Shown piece by piece: positions 16,251 through 24,645 of a stretch of 64,000 nucleotides of DNA; position 1 is the first letter of the stretch, and each line of letters opens with the position of its first letter. Origin of the DNA: QVMG01 sp032073245 (GTDB lineage Bacteria > Bacteroidota > Bacteroidia > Bacteroidales > Tannerellaceae); contig DAMANX010000017.1 of the NCBI GenBank assembly GCA_032073245.1, positions 1 to 64,000 on the forward strand, written 5' to 3'. The notes below the pieces were generated by a model, which had not been told where the DNA came from, did no database searches, and worked only from the letters and a program-made list of their open reading frames with translations. A program made the position numbers and the translations under genes.

Positions 16251-16323
16251 TCGTTTTTATCATTTGTAAAAAGAATAACTAATTGTAATGACGAACTTTG
16301 CATTTGCGTTAAGTACAAATGAT

Positions 16324-16653
16324 ATGAGTTGGATTATATTAGTTATAGCTGGACTTTTTGAAGTTGGTTTCACCTTCTCGCTAGGAAAAGTGAGAGAGGT
16401 GACCGGAGATGAAGTCTATCTTTGGTATACTGTTTTTGTAATTTGTCTGACTGTGAGCATGGCCCTACTAATGAGATCTATTAAAAATATACCGTTAGGA
16501 ACAGCCTATGCAACGTGGACAGGTATAGGTGCAGTCGGAACAGTTTTTATGGGGATATTTTTTTTTAATGAGCCAGTTGATTTCTGGCGATTATTCTTTG
16601 TTACCACCTTGATCGGTTCAGTTATTGGATTGAAGGCTGTTTCATCTCATTGA
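16324..16653 (+). CDS. SMR family transporter, second of a pair
   Basis: A 109-residue four-helix SMR protein with the essential Glu in AGLFEVGFTFSLG and the GIGAVGTVFMGIFFF motif. It is clearly paralogous to the SMR protein at 15.3 kb. An ATG 12 codons upstream (16288) is in frame, but the family N-terminus aligns with MSWIILVIAG. Short intergenic distance to the Crp-like gene suggests one transcript. Expected substrates are guanidinium-like or quaternary ammonium cations. Confidence 0.9.
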   Translation: MSWIILVIAGLFEVGFTFSLGKVREVTGDEVYLWYTVFVICLTVSMALLMRSIKNIPLGTAYATWTGIGAVGTVFMGIFFFNEPVDFWRLFFVTTLIGSVIGLKAVSSH

Positions 16654-16662
16654 CAATATTCT

Positions 16663-16700
16663 AAACACGGTTGATGCAAATTTGTGCATTATCCGTGTTT
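16663..16700. terminator. Hairpin between convergent genes
   Basis: AAACACGG (16663-16670) pairs with CCGTGTTT (16693-16700), with an inner TGCAAA/TTTGTGCA stem. It separates the SMR gene from a convergent lipoprotein gene. Confidence 0.7.
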
Positions 16701-16710
16701 TATAATATTA

Positions 16711-17412
16711 TTACTTCGGAGTAAAGGTTATTTTGATATGTGTATAATATAAAGTCGTAGTGGCTTCAAAACCGGAATCTGTTCCAATAATGACCCATAC
16801 TTCCCCTTTATCATCTGCTTTTCCTGTAAAAGTTCCGGATCGCTTAATCAATACATAATCATCCTGATCTGTTCCATTAGAGATATTACCGATTATTTTC
16901 ATTTCATCACCATCATTAGCTTGATTTATCTTTTTGATATTCATTCGATAATAACCTTTCTTGTCATCTACTTTGATAGGTTTGTCTATAGTAAATCCGG
17001 CTCCTATATAGACACTTTCACCAGGAGCTCCACCAACACCAAAATGGTTAGATGCAGCGTTAGACGCGAATTCAATATCAAATGTGGCGTCGTATTGCTG
17101 ATTGGGGATTAATCCGGTGACTTTTTTTCTCAGGAACATAAAAAGGTCATCACTATGGTTATTTCCTGAGATCATTATAGATTTCTTTGTATTATCGAGT
17201 GGTTTGGGAAGGTTGGCATGTTTAAAGTTTAATTCGTAAAAAATAGAATCACCTGGCGTCGTAGGATAATCAGCAAAATCTCCTTCCCATCCTTGTAAAG
17301 AATTATTAAATGTATCATCTATCCCAACAGGAGTCGTAGTCTCATCATCATTATCACATGCAACAAAAAACAGTATTTGTAGCAACGTGAAAAATAAACA
17401 TCTAATTTTCAT
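16711..17412 (-). CDS. Secreted lipoprotein of unknown function
   Basis: A 233-residue protein with a lipoprotein signal peptide ending in FFVAC (Cys19), followed by an acidic stretch (DNDDETTTP) that matches the export signal for surface display in Bacteroidota. The mature part is beta-rich, with a FNNSLQGWEGDFADYP start resembling carbohydrate-binding or choice-of-anchor modules. It is probably an outer-membrane-anchored surface protein. It has no obvious partner. Function unknown. Confidence 0.78.
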   Translation of the reverse strand: MKIRCLFFTLLQILFFVACDNDDETTTPVGIDDTFNNSLQGWEGDFADYPTTPGDSIFYELNFKHANLPKPLDNTKKSIMISGNNHSDDLFMFLRKKVTGLIPNQQYDATFDIEFASNAASNHFGVGGAPGESVYIGAGFTIDKPIKVDDKKGYYRMNIKKINQANDGDEMKIIGNISNGTDQDDYVLIKRSGTFTGKADDKGEVWVIIGTDSGFEATTTLYYTHIKITFTPK

Positions 17413-17615
17413 TCTACTTAATTTTTTTAATTATTTATATAAATCAGTTTTAGCATATATACACATATAGCCTTAAAAATGAAAGATGCAGAACGCATAT
17501 CAAATGTTGCATTACATAATATTTCTTTTCTTCTATTTCCGGACTGATGCTTTTTCTTATCTTCGTATATTATAAAAGAAAAGTTAAGTCATTTTTATAG
17601 AAAGAGAACATTGTT

Positions 17616-18410
17616 ATGAAAATTAAAAAGATAAATCTTGTTTATTTCAGTGCTACATATACTACTCGGAAAGTATTACGAAAAATAGCTGTCTCATTTC
17701 ACATGGAGGAAATTCATGAGTTTGATATTACACAAAAAGGGCCTGCAAATACTATTCAGTTTGATGCAGAAGAATTAGTCCTTTTTGGAGTACCGGTTTA
17801 TTCTGGCCGTATTCCGAAAAAGGCACACGAAATGCTCCTTCAGTTTAGTGGTAATAATACTCCAGCTGTTATTGTATGCGTATATGGAAATAGAGAATAT
17901 GAAGATGCTTTGATTGAATTAAAAGATATAGTAGAGTCCCATGGATTTCGAATAATATCTGCTGGAGCATTTATTGCCCAACACTCTATATTCTCGAAAG
18001 TAGCTTTAGGTAGACCTGATGAAAAAGATCTGGAGATTATACAGGAGTTTGGGCATAAGAGTGCTGAATTGGTAAAAAGAATAGAAAATATAGACTTATT
18101 ACCAGAGATACATGTTAAGGGAAATCATCCCTATAGGGAAGTAGGAGCATCAAATCCTACACCAATTGTAGTGGATGAATCATGCAATTCCTGTGGCACA
18201 TGTGTAGATAGATGTCCTATGCAGGCGATCACCATACAAAATCCGAGGGAAACGGATTACACAAAATGCATATCCTGTGGACGTTGTATTGTAGTATGTC
18301 CATTGAGTGTCCGTCATTTTGGAGGTGAGGTTTTTGAATCGAGAGCACCTATATTTGAAGCGGCTTTATCGGGCCGTAAAGAACCCGAGACAATATTTGC
18401 TACAAATTGA
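17616..18410 (+). CDS. EFR1-family flavodoxin/ferredoxin protein
   Basis: A 264-residue electron-transfer protein joining an N-terminal flavodoxin-like domain (NLVYFSATYTTRKV phosphate loop, FGVPVYSGRIP, YGNREYEDAL) to a C-terminal bacterial ferredoxin with two CxxCxxCxxxCP clusters (CNSCGTCVDRCP and CISCGRCIVVCP). It should carry electrons through FMN and two [4Fe-4S] clusters in the cytoplasm. Length and order match EFR1 family ferrodoxins. It is the last gene before the integrated element and ends upstream of the former tRNA terminator. Confidence 0.93.
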   Translation: MKIKKINLVYFSATYTTRKVLRKIAVSFHMEEIHEFDITQKGPANTIQFDAEELVLFGVPVYSGRIPKKAHEMLLQFSGNNTPAVIVCVYGNREYEDALIELKDIVESHGFRIISAGAFIAQHSIFSKVALGRPDEKDLEIIQEFGHKSAELVKRIENIDLLPEIHVKGNHPYREVGASNPTPIVVDESCNSCGTCVDRCPMQAITIQNPRETDYTKCISCGRCIVVCPLSVRHFGGEVFESRAPIFEAALSGRKEPETIFATN

Positions 18411-18504
18411 TTTTTACCACCATAAATGATTAGTTATGAAAACAGTTTTTCATTTACAGATGTATTAATTGTGATTTATTCATTTAATAGTACTATACAC
18501 CACC

Positions 18505-18534
18505 AAAAAACCTGACAGACATCTATCAGGTTTT
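18505..18534. terminator. Displaced tRNA-Leu terminator
   Basis: CCTGACAGA (18511-18519) pairs with TCTATCAGG (18522-18530) with one mismatch, and A and T runs flank it. Read on the minus strand it ends in a T run just beyond attL, so before insertion it would have terminated the tRNA-Leu transcript. Confidence 0.7.
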
Positions 18535-18538
18535 GTTT

Positions 18539-18553
18539 GTACCCAGAGCCGGG
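18539..18553. repeat. attL, 15-bp core
   Basis: GTACCCAGAGCCGGG, identical to the 3' end of the tRNA-Leu gene at 33469-33483. Bases on both sides differ from the right copy, which fixes the core length. Confidence 0.9.
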
Positions 18554-18566
18554 GGTGAAATAGTTA

Positions 18567-18576
18567 ATTTGGGAAC
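18567..18576. repeat. Single copy of the arm-type motif near attL
   Basis: ATTTGGGAAC, 14 bp inside attL, repeats part of the 23-bp end sequence and may be a third integrase arm site. Confidence 0.45.
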
Positions 18577-18692
18577 ATTATAGACTTCTTGCAATTCATA
18601 TATTTATAGCTTTATGTGATTGATATTAAATTTATTATAACAACTTGGTCGTTTAATCGAATTTAGGCAGATTGAAATAAGTTTAGGATGTA

Positions 18693-18715
18693 TGGGAACA
18701 ATTTGGGAACAAATC
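18693..18715. repeat. 23-bp element-end repeat, left copy (candidate arm-type sites)
   Basis: Two GGGAACAA units separated by TTT, identical over 23 bp to 33393-33415. It ends two bases before the integrase -7 box, so binding here would also affect integrase transcription. Confidence 0.7.
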
Positions 18716-18717
18716 AA

Positions 18718-18725
18718 TATCTTTG
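18718..18725 (+). promoter_or_regulatory. -7 promoter box of the integrase gene
   Basis: TATCTTTG matches TAnnTTTG and ends 24 bp before the integrase start. Confidence 0.7.
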
Positions 18726-18749
18726 TAGCAAACATAACATCATTGATTT

Positions 18750-20087
18750 ATGAAGGTTTCTGCATTTCTAAGAAAGACCGCTAAGAAGAATGATACGGAT
18801 AGTCAAGCGACCATCTACTTCCGTTTGCGAGACAAAAATAAGGATTTCAAATCGGCAAGTGAATTGACGATCAACCCGAACCACTGGAGCCCGGAGAAGC
18901 AAGGCTACAAAGACCGGGTTGCCTTAATAAACGATGATGTAAAAATAAAGTTGAGAAATGACATTCAAAGTATCATATCTCTCATTACTCAGAATTATAC
19001 AGAAGATGCCGATGCAGAATGGTTGAGCGAAATGATCGACACCTACCACCATCCCGACAAATACAAAACCCAAGAAGAGGTAGAAGCAGAAACGAAACTT
19101 ACTTTTGGGCAGCTTATGGATGATTTCCTCTTGAAACATAAACTCTCCGAGGTAAGGCGGAAAAATTTTCGAGTAGTCAAGAGAGCATTGCTTCGTTATG
19201 AGCTATATGTAAGAGCGACCAAGCGAGGACAGAAGTCGTTTGTGTTAGACATTGACAATGTCACTCCCGATACACTACAAGACATTTGGGATTTCTTTGA
19301 GAATGAGCATAAATATTATGAGTTGTATCCGGCTATTTATGAGCAAATCCCAGAAAAACGGATACCGAAGCCGAGAGGACGAAATACATTGATTGATTGC
19401 TTTTGCAGGATAAGAACTTTTTTCCTGTGGTGCTATGAGAAAAAGAAAACAGCAAACAGGCCATTTGACAATTTCAGGATTGAAGAATGTACATACGGTA
19501 CTCCTGTTTACATCACATTGGAGGAGCGAGATAAACTATACGAGAAAGACCTGTCCGCTCATAAACAAGTGGAAATCCAACGAGATATATTTGTCTTTCA
19601 AAGTCTGATAGGTTGTCGGGTTGGAGATTTATACCGAATGACAAAGCAGAATGTAATCAACGGTGCGATAGAGTATATTCCCAGAAAGACAAAAGAAGGG
19701 AATCCGGTAACGGTAAGAGTCCCTTTGAACGACAAAGCAAAAGCTATATTAGAGAAGTATAAGGATCATGAAGGGAGCAAACTCCTCCCATTCATTTCAG
19801 AGCAGAAATACAATGATGCCATAAAAAAAGCCTTTGAGTTGGCAGAAGTGAATAGAATCGTTACTATTCTTGACCCGCTCACAAACGAGGAGGTTAAGAA
19901 ACCGTTATACGAGGTCGCCAGTAGCCACATGGCTCGACGGACGTTCATCGGAAATATCTACAAGAAAGTGAAAGACCCCAATCTGATCGGAGCGTTGAGC
20001 GGACATAAGGAAGGGAGCAAGGCTTTTAGCCGTTATCGTGAGATAGATGAAGAAATGAAAAAAGAATTAGTAAATTTGTTGGATTAA
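18750..20087 (+). CDS. Tyrosine-type site-specific integrase
   Basis: A 445-residue tyrosine recombinase that should catalyse integration and excision at tRNA-Leu. It has an N-terminal arm-binding domain (about 1-90), a SAM-like core-binding domain (about 105-220) and a catalytic domain. The first catalytic Arg is near residue 290 in GCRVGDL. The HxxR pair is in HMARRTF at about 393-396, the second His in SGHKEGS near 418 and the nucleophile Tyr in FSRYREID near 429. It is the first gene of the element, next to attL, as expected. All catalytic residues are intact, so it is likely active. Confidence 0.95.
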   Translation: MKVSAFLRKTAKKNDTDSQATIYFRLRDKNKDFKSASELTINPNHWSPEKQGYKDRVALINDDVKIKLRNDIQSIISLITQNYTEDADAEWLSEMIDTYHHPDKYKTQEEVEAETKLTFGQLMDDFLLKHKLSEVRRKNFRVVKRALLRYELYVRATKRGQKSFVLDIDNVTPDTLQDIWDFFENEHKYYELYPAIYEQIPEKRIPKPRGRNTLIDCFCRIRTFFLWCYEKKKTANRPFDNFRIEECTYGTPVYITLEERDKLYEKDLSAHKQVEIQRDIFVFQSLIGCRVGDLYRMTKQNVINGAIEYIPRKTKEGNPVTVRVPLNDKAKAILEKYKDHEGSKLLPFISEQKYNDAIKKAFELAEVNRIVTILDPLTNEEVKKPLYEVASSHMARRTFIGNIYKKVKDPNLIGALSGHKEGSKAFSRYREIDEEMKKELVNLLD

Positions 20088-20113
20088 ATAGTTGAAAAAC
20101 AGAAGAAATAATT

Positions 20114-21250
20114 ATGAGCACAGATATAATAAGAGACTCGGAATTTAAGCAATGGCTAGTGGATTTGAAAGGTAGAATCCGCCAGAGTCAACTGAGAGCA
20201 GCAGTTAAGGTCAATTCTGAATTGTTGCGACTGTACTGGGATTTAGGACAGGATATAGTTGTTCGCCAGATGGATGCAGTATGGGGAAGTGGCTTTTATA
20301 CTCGCTTAAGTAAAGAATTGAAGAAAGAGTTTCCCGATATGCAAGGATTCTCAGTTACGAATCTAAATTATTGTAAGCGGTTTTATCAATTTTATACAAA
20401 GGAAAATCTATCCAACCAACAACTCTCTGATGAAATCCACCCCCAAGCCGGGGGAGAAATTCAAATTACTGATAATGTGAACAATATAATTCACCCCCAA
20501 GCTGGGGACGAATTTGGCAATCCATTGTTTTCGATTCCTTGGGGACACCAGAAATTCCTTATTGACAAATGTAAATCTATACATGAAGCCTTGTTTTACA
20601 TTCAAAAGATTATCAAAAATGGATGGAGCAGAGCCATGTTGATGAATTTCATGGATGTCAATCTCTATCAGGCACAAGGGAAATCAATCAACAACTTTGA
20701 TCGATTACTACCTGGTGTTCAGAGTGATCTGGCAAGAGAAACTTTGAAAGATCCATATAATTTTGATTTCCTCACTCTCGCAGATGATTATAAGGAAAAA
20801 GAATTAGAAGATGCCTTGGTTACAAATATCACAAAGTTCTTACTGGAGCTTGGACAAGGTTTTGCCTTTCTTGGAAGGCAGTACCCTATTAAAGTCGGCA
20901 GTAGAGAACGAAACATTGATTTGCTATTCTACCACTTAGAACTGCGTTGTTATGTAGTAGTGGAGTTAAAAGTTAAAGAGTTTGAACCTGAACATACAGG
21001 TAAACTCGGATATTATATAGAAGCCATTAACAATCAACTTAAAAAAGACATTGACAATCCAACGATTGGACTGCTTATTTGTAAAACAAAAGATGATATC
21101 GAAGCCCAGTACTCACTGAAAAGCAGTAGTCAGCCGATAGGAATTTCAGAATACACATTTTCCAAGCTGTTACCGGAAAATTTCAAATCCTCGCTCCCTT
21201 CTATCGAAGAGATTGAGAAAGAATTAAGCCAAGAAGACGAGAACCGATAA
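20114..21250 (+). CDS. DUF1016 (YhcG-like) PD-(D/E)XK nuclease-like protein
   Basis: A 378-residue protein of the YhcG family. The N-terminal DUF1016 domain (about 1-100) carries the RQSQLRAAVKVNSELLRLYW helix, and the C-terminal nuclease-like domain has an active-site-like pattern, with NIDLLFYH followed by CYVVVELKVKEFEPEHTGKL. The family is common in mobile elements and defence islands, and its natural role is unsettled. Between the domains (about residues 112-136) there is an inserted repeat: the motif IHPQAG[G/D]E occurs twice. It starts 26 bp after the integrase and may share its transcript. Confidence 0.92.
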   Translation: MSTDIIRDSEFKQWLVDLKGRIRQSQLRAAVKVNSELLRLYWDLGQDIVVRQMDAVWGSGFYTRLSKELKKEFPDMQGFSVTNLNYCKRFYQFYTKENLSNQQLSDEIHPQAGGEIQITDNVNNIIHPQAGDEFGNPLFSIPWGHQKFLIDKCKSIHEALFYIQKIIKNGWSRAMLMNFMDVNLYQAQGKSINNFDRLLPGVQSDLARETLKDPYNFDFLTLADDYKEKELEDALVTNITKFLLELGQGFAFLGRQYPIKVGSRERNIDLLFYHLELRCYVVVELKVKEFEPEHTGKLGYYIEAINNQLKKDIDNPTIGLLICKTKDDIEAQYSLKSSSQPIGISEYTFSKLLPENFKSSLPSIEEIEKELSQEDENR

Positions 21251-21263
21251 ATAAAATAAAACC

Positions 21264-21659
21264 ATGTCAGGAGGTCATTTTGATTACCAACAATATCGCA
21301 TCAATACAATTGCAGATGAGATATTAGATGAAATTCGTAAAAACGAAGAGGGATATGAAGATTATCCTGATGGAGTAAGCTATGGTTATGGGGAGAACGG
21401 AACCATAAAAGAGCGACCGGAAGGTTGGCAGCGATATTCAGGTGAAACACTAAAAGAATTTAAAGAAGGAGCTCGTCTATGCAAATTAGCAGCTGCTTAT
21501 GCTCAAAGAATTGACTGGTTAATTTCTGGGGATGATAGTGAAAGTTGTTTTCACAAACGGCTGGAAGAAGATATAGAGAAAATTAGACTCGAAATAAAAC
21601 AACTTGATGAGAATAATTGGAACATTGGAAAGAAAAGAGAAGATGTTGAAGGTTATTAG
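21264..21659 (+). CDS. Hypothetical protein of a mobile-element family (MSGGHFDYQQ type)
   Basis: A 131-residue acidic protein beginning MSGGHFDYQQYRINTIADEI. I have seen proteins with this N-terminus in phages and integrative elements, but no function is established. The C-terminal half is helical and charged, with one Cys; there is no signal peptide or membrane segment. It starts 13 bp after the DUF1016 gene and ends 17 bp before the next gene, so it belongs to the same operon. It could be a partner, inhibitor or DNA mimic, but that is speculation. Confidence 0.75.
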   Translation: MSGGHFDYQQYRINTIADEILDEIRKNEEGYEDYPDGVSYGYGENGTIKERPEGWQRYSGETLKEFKEGARLCKLAAAYAQRIDWLISGDDSESCFHKRLEEDIEKIRLEIKQLDENNWNIGKKREDVEGY

Positions 21660-21676
21660 AAATTATAATTGAGGAA

Positions 21677-22561
21677 ATGAGCCAACAAGATTTTGATAAC
21701 TTCAAGCAGCAGATAAAAGACTGGATGGATTCTCATCCGGAAGAGTACGATTGCTTTGAGGAAGAGATGAACCGAAAAGATAATGCCGGTTACCAGCAAA
21801 TTCTTACAAAGGCTTTCTCTTTGGTGCCGAAGTATCAGAAGATCATTCGAAAAAGAGTTAATCAGGCATCAACAGAAGATATTTCTGATATAGAAACCCT
21901 CTTTTCTGAAAACAATCTTGCAGAGTCCTTGGTAAACGAGTTTGAGAAAACATCTCCAGAATCTATTCTGCCGGCAATGCTTTCATGGCTTTACTTTGGA
22001 AAGAGCTTTGAACGGATGGTGGAACGTGGCGAAGAGATACGGCGTAATCCAGAGACGACCTTTGCCGAAAAAATTGTCATTTTACCTGTTATCAAATTAC
22101 TCATAGCTCGATCCATTAGTTTAGGGCTGCGAACAAAGGCAGATTGGGAAGAGCATCGAGAATTGATGAAGCTGGCAGAAAGTGAAAATGTCATGGATTG
22201 GGCAATGGATGATGCTTTCGCTGAAAAGAAAACAGCAGGAAGGAGACCCGATACTCAAATACTGCCAGAATACTTGATCCAAGCCATCGAAGACTTTCTT
22301 CGGAATAGCCATAGCCAGCGGGATATTGCTTGTCTGAAAATCGCATTAGAAGAACTACAATTCTCAAAGCCTGGTGGTATAAAAGCATTTAGAGACGCCT
22401 TGCACAAACAGTATCAAGACAAAAACATTCATATCATCCCCGAAAGAGGAATACAAAAGGCATATAAAGAACTTACCGACCTCGTAGGAGGAATAAGAGT
22501 GAAAGACCTAAAAGAGAACCGTACTTACATTGACGAGATAAAAGATATTCTATCCAAATAA
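21677..22561 (+). CDS. Unrecognised helical protein in the element's left operon
   Basis: A 294-residue, mostly alpha-helical soluble protein. It has acidic N-terminal helices (NFKQQIKDWMDSHPEEYDCFEEEM) and a middle with VILPVIKLLIARSISLGL that is hydrophobic but flanked by charges. I recognise no domain or motif. It is the last gene of the integrase-DUF1016 run, 17 bp after the previous gene, and is followed by a hairpin with a T run. Being in the element's early region suggests a role in regulation, defence or anti-defence rather than conjugation. Function unknown. Confidence 0.72.
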   Translation: MSQQDFDNFKQQIKDWMDSHPEEYDCFEEEMNRKDNAGYQQILTKAFSLVPKYQKIIRKRVNQASTEDISDIETLFSENNLAESLVNEFEKTSPESILPAMLSWLYFGKSFERMVERGEEIRRNPETTFAEKIVILPVIKLLIARSISLGLRTKADWEEHRELMKLAESENVMDWAMDDAFAEKKTAGRRPDTQILPEYLIQAIEDFLRNSHSQRDIACLKIALEELQFSKPGGIKAFRDALHKQYQDKNIHIIPERGIQKAYKELTDLVGGIRVKDLKENRTYIDEIKDILSK

Positions 22562-22635
22562 ATTCGTTTAATTCGTTCCGCCATTGCGCGAATTTAACGA
22601 TCCTTAAATCATTGATAATCAGATTTTATTTCATA

Positions 22636-22682
22636 TATTTTTGTGGCTGCTATCCATTAGTCGGGTAGCGGCTTTCTTTTTG
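22636..22682 (+). promoter_or_regulatory. Promoter box followed by an attenuator-like hairpin
   Basis: TATTTTTG at 22636-22643 fits TAnnTTTG. It runs directly into a stem (GCTGCTATCC at 22646-22655 with GGGTAGCGGC at 22663-22672) and a T-rich tail to 22682. The hairpin may terminate upstream transcripts or attenuate the HTH/DUF3987 operon. Confidence 0.5.
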
Positions 22683-22729
22683 TAATCCTGCCGGAAAAGA
22701 AAGTTTCAACCTCGGTAGGCTGACATAAA

Positions 22730-23041
22730 ATGAAGAATATATTATCCATTATTCAGAATGAGCATGCCAGTATCAAACTGGAAGTAACCGGAGAAGACCT
22801 GCTTAACTTCTCCAACGATTTAATCAACCGAGCAAAGAATGAGCTCTCTTTGGAGATCGCTGAAGCTCGAAAGGAAAAATACCTTACCAAAGAAGAGGTA
22901 AAGGAAATTTGCGGTGTATGTGATGCTACCTTGTGGCATTGGAACAAAAAGAATTACTTGAAAACTATCAAAATCGGGAATAAGGTCAGATATAGAATGT
23001 CTGATATTCGGAAAATTCTCGGAGAAAGAGAGGGCAAGTGA
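22730..23041 (+). CDS. Excisionase-like helix-turn-helix DNA-binding protein
   Basis: A 103-residue protein with a C-terminal MerR-like/HTH_17 winged helix: YLTKEEVKEICGVCDATLWHW, then KIGNKVRYRMSDIRKIL. The N-terminal half is helical. In Bacteroidales elements such proteins act as recombination directionality factors or as regulators of the replication-mobilisation genes. Its TGA overlaps the ATG of the DUF3987 gene (TGATG), so the two are translationally coupled. No acidic phage-type Xis features are seen, so regulator and excisionase are both possible. Confidence 0.88.
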   Translation: MKNILSIIQNEHASIKLEVTGEDLLNFSNDLINRAKNELSLEIAEARKEKYLTKEEVKEICGVCDATLWHWNKKNYLKTIKIGNKVRYRMSDIRKILGEREGK

Positions 23042-24426
23042 TGGAAACCAATAAAATTACAGCAGAGGGTATCATCCACGAAGCTCTACATTGTAAAGGA
23101 AAGATGTACGGATCAGATTATCCGGTTCAAGTATTTCCACATCAGATTCAGGATATTATCTATGCGACAGGAGAATGTCTCAACTATCCCATTGATTACA
23201 TTGCAGCATCACTCTGTTTTGTACTATCAGTTGGAATTGGGAATACGCATGTTGCCAAGTTAAAGGAAGGCTGGTCAGAACGAGCGATTCTTTATATCGC
23301 CCTGATTGGTCGTCCGGGAGTAAACAAAAGCCATCCACTTAGCTTTGCTTTTCATCCTTTGTTTGAGCATGACGCGAAGAATGCGGTTACGTTTAAGAAA
23401 GAGATTAAGGAATACGAACAGCTTCTTTATCTCAGTCGGAAAGAGCGTGAGGAGCAAGGAATTAGCGAACTGCCAAACGAGCCCGTTCTGAAAAAATTTG
23501 TTGTTTCAGATATTACTCCTGAAAGCCTTGCCTTTATCCATGAGAACAACAAACGAGGTATTTGCCTATACACCGATGAGTTAGCTTCTTGGTTTAAGAA
23601 CTTCAATCGCTACACAAAGGGTTCTGAAGAACAGTTCTGGCTCTCTCTTTACAATGGCAAGCCGATAATTTTGGATCGACGTGGATCCAAAAACTCTGTA
23701 TCAGTCAAAAACTCCTTCATTGGCGTAATCGGCACCATTCAGCATGGAGTATTGAGAGAGATGGCAAAAGGCGAACGTAATCAAAACGGTTTTTTAGACC
23801 GCATTCTATTTGTGTTGCCAAACAATTTAGAAAAGCAGTATTGGAGTGATCACCAGTTATCTCGGCATGTAATCCCTACTTGGAATAACCTGATGCAGAA
23901 ACTTATCAATCAGGAATACCTCACCGATGACAATGGCGATATAATTCCTGTTGAGTTATATTTTCAAAAAGATGCCAGGAAGCGACTTTACGACTGGCAA
24001 CGAGAGAATACGGATCAATGTAATCGAGAAATCAACGAGACGTTGATGGGTATTTACAGTAAGTTGGAAATATATGCCATTCGCTTCTGCCTGATCTTGC
24101 AAGTTGCTCGCTGGCTCTGTGGAGAATCCTCTAAAGATTCTATTGATTTAGTCAGCGTAGAAGGGGCTATCGAGTTGGTTGGTTATTATAAGAAGACCGC
24201 ACGTAAGGTTCAACAAATTATTGCCTCTTCTACAACTTTGGAGCAGTTTCCCTCCGACAAACAACGATTGTATAATGCACTTCCGTCAGACTTCTCTACA
24301 GCAGAAGGAATACATGTCGCTTCCCTGTTTTCCATATCAGCAGATAGCTTCAAACGTATGCTTAGTGATTTTAAGGATGGCTTGCTTGATAACTACAAAC
24401 ATGGACGATACCGGAAATTGCTTTAG
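23041..24426 (+). CDS. DUF3987 replication-associated NTPase
   Basis: A 461-residue DUF3987 protein. The P-loop variant GRPGVNKS lies at about residues 90-97, followed by the acidic/aromatic block YTDELASWFKNFNRYTKG and the GVIGTIQHGVLREMAKGERNQNGF region typical of this family. These proteins are found beside Toprim primases in Bacteroidales mobile elements and phages and are thought to act in element replication. The ATG at 23041 overlaps the upstream stop. A GTG one codon earlier is in frame but less likely. Biochemical activity is inferred from the family. Confidence 0.88.
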   Translation: METNKITAEGIIHEALHCKGKMYGSDYPVQVFPHQIQDIIYATGECLNYPIDYIAASLCFVLSVGIGNTHVAKLKEGWSERAILYIALIGRPGVNKSHPLSFAFHPLFEHDAKNAVTFKKEIKEYEQLLYLSRKEREEQGISELPNEPVLKKFVVSDITPESLAFIHENNKRGICLYTDELASWFKNFNRYTKGSEEQFWLSLYNGKPIILDRRGSKNSVSVKNSFIGVIGTIQHGVLREMAKGERNQNGFLDRILFVLPNNLEKQYWSDHQLSRHVIPTWNNLMQKLINQEYLTDDNGDIIPVELYFQKDARKRLYDWQRENTDQCNREINETLMGIYSKLEIYAIRFCLILQVARWLCGESSKDSIDLVSVEGAIELVGYYKKTARKVQQIIASSTTLEQFPSDKQRLYNALPSDFSTAEGIHVASLFSISADSFKRMLSDFKDGLLDNYKHGRYRKLL

Positions 24427-24645
24427 CGCATTTTCCGCATTCTCTACACTTTTGATTCTAAATCAAAGACATTCAGGTATATAATAATTCGCAAAATAAT
24501 CCACTTTTCCGCTTTTTCATGCTTTTACCATACTTAAAGTGCGAGGTTGTGTAAACCGACACACACATTTCAAAGAGAGTAAAGCATTGATTTACAGTTC
24601 TATCTTTCGAAAAATGCGGAGAATGCACAAAATGTAAAAAACATA

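Larger units (their letters stand above)
18411..18749. other. Left junction region of the integrated element
   Basis: 339 bp without a gene: chromosome to 18538, including the displaced tRNA terminator, then the 15-bp attL, arm-type repeats and the integrase promoter. Each is listed separately. Confidence 0.7.

Noticed and set aside
18539..18553. Second, partial tRNA gene at the left end of the element
   Set aside because: Only 15 bp match the tRNA-Leu 3' end; there is no cloverleaf, so this is attL.
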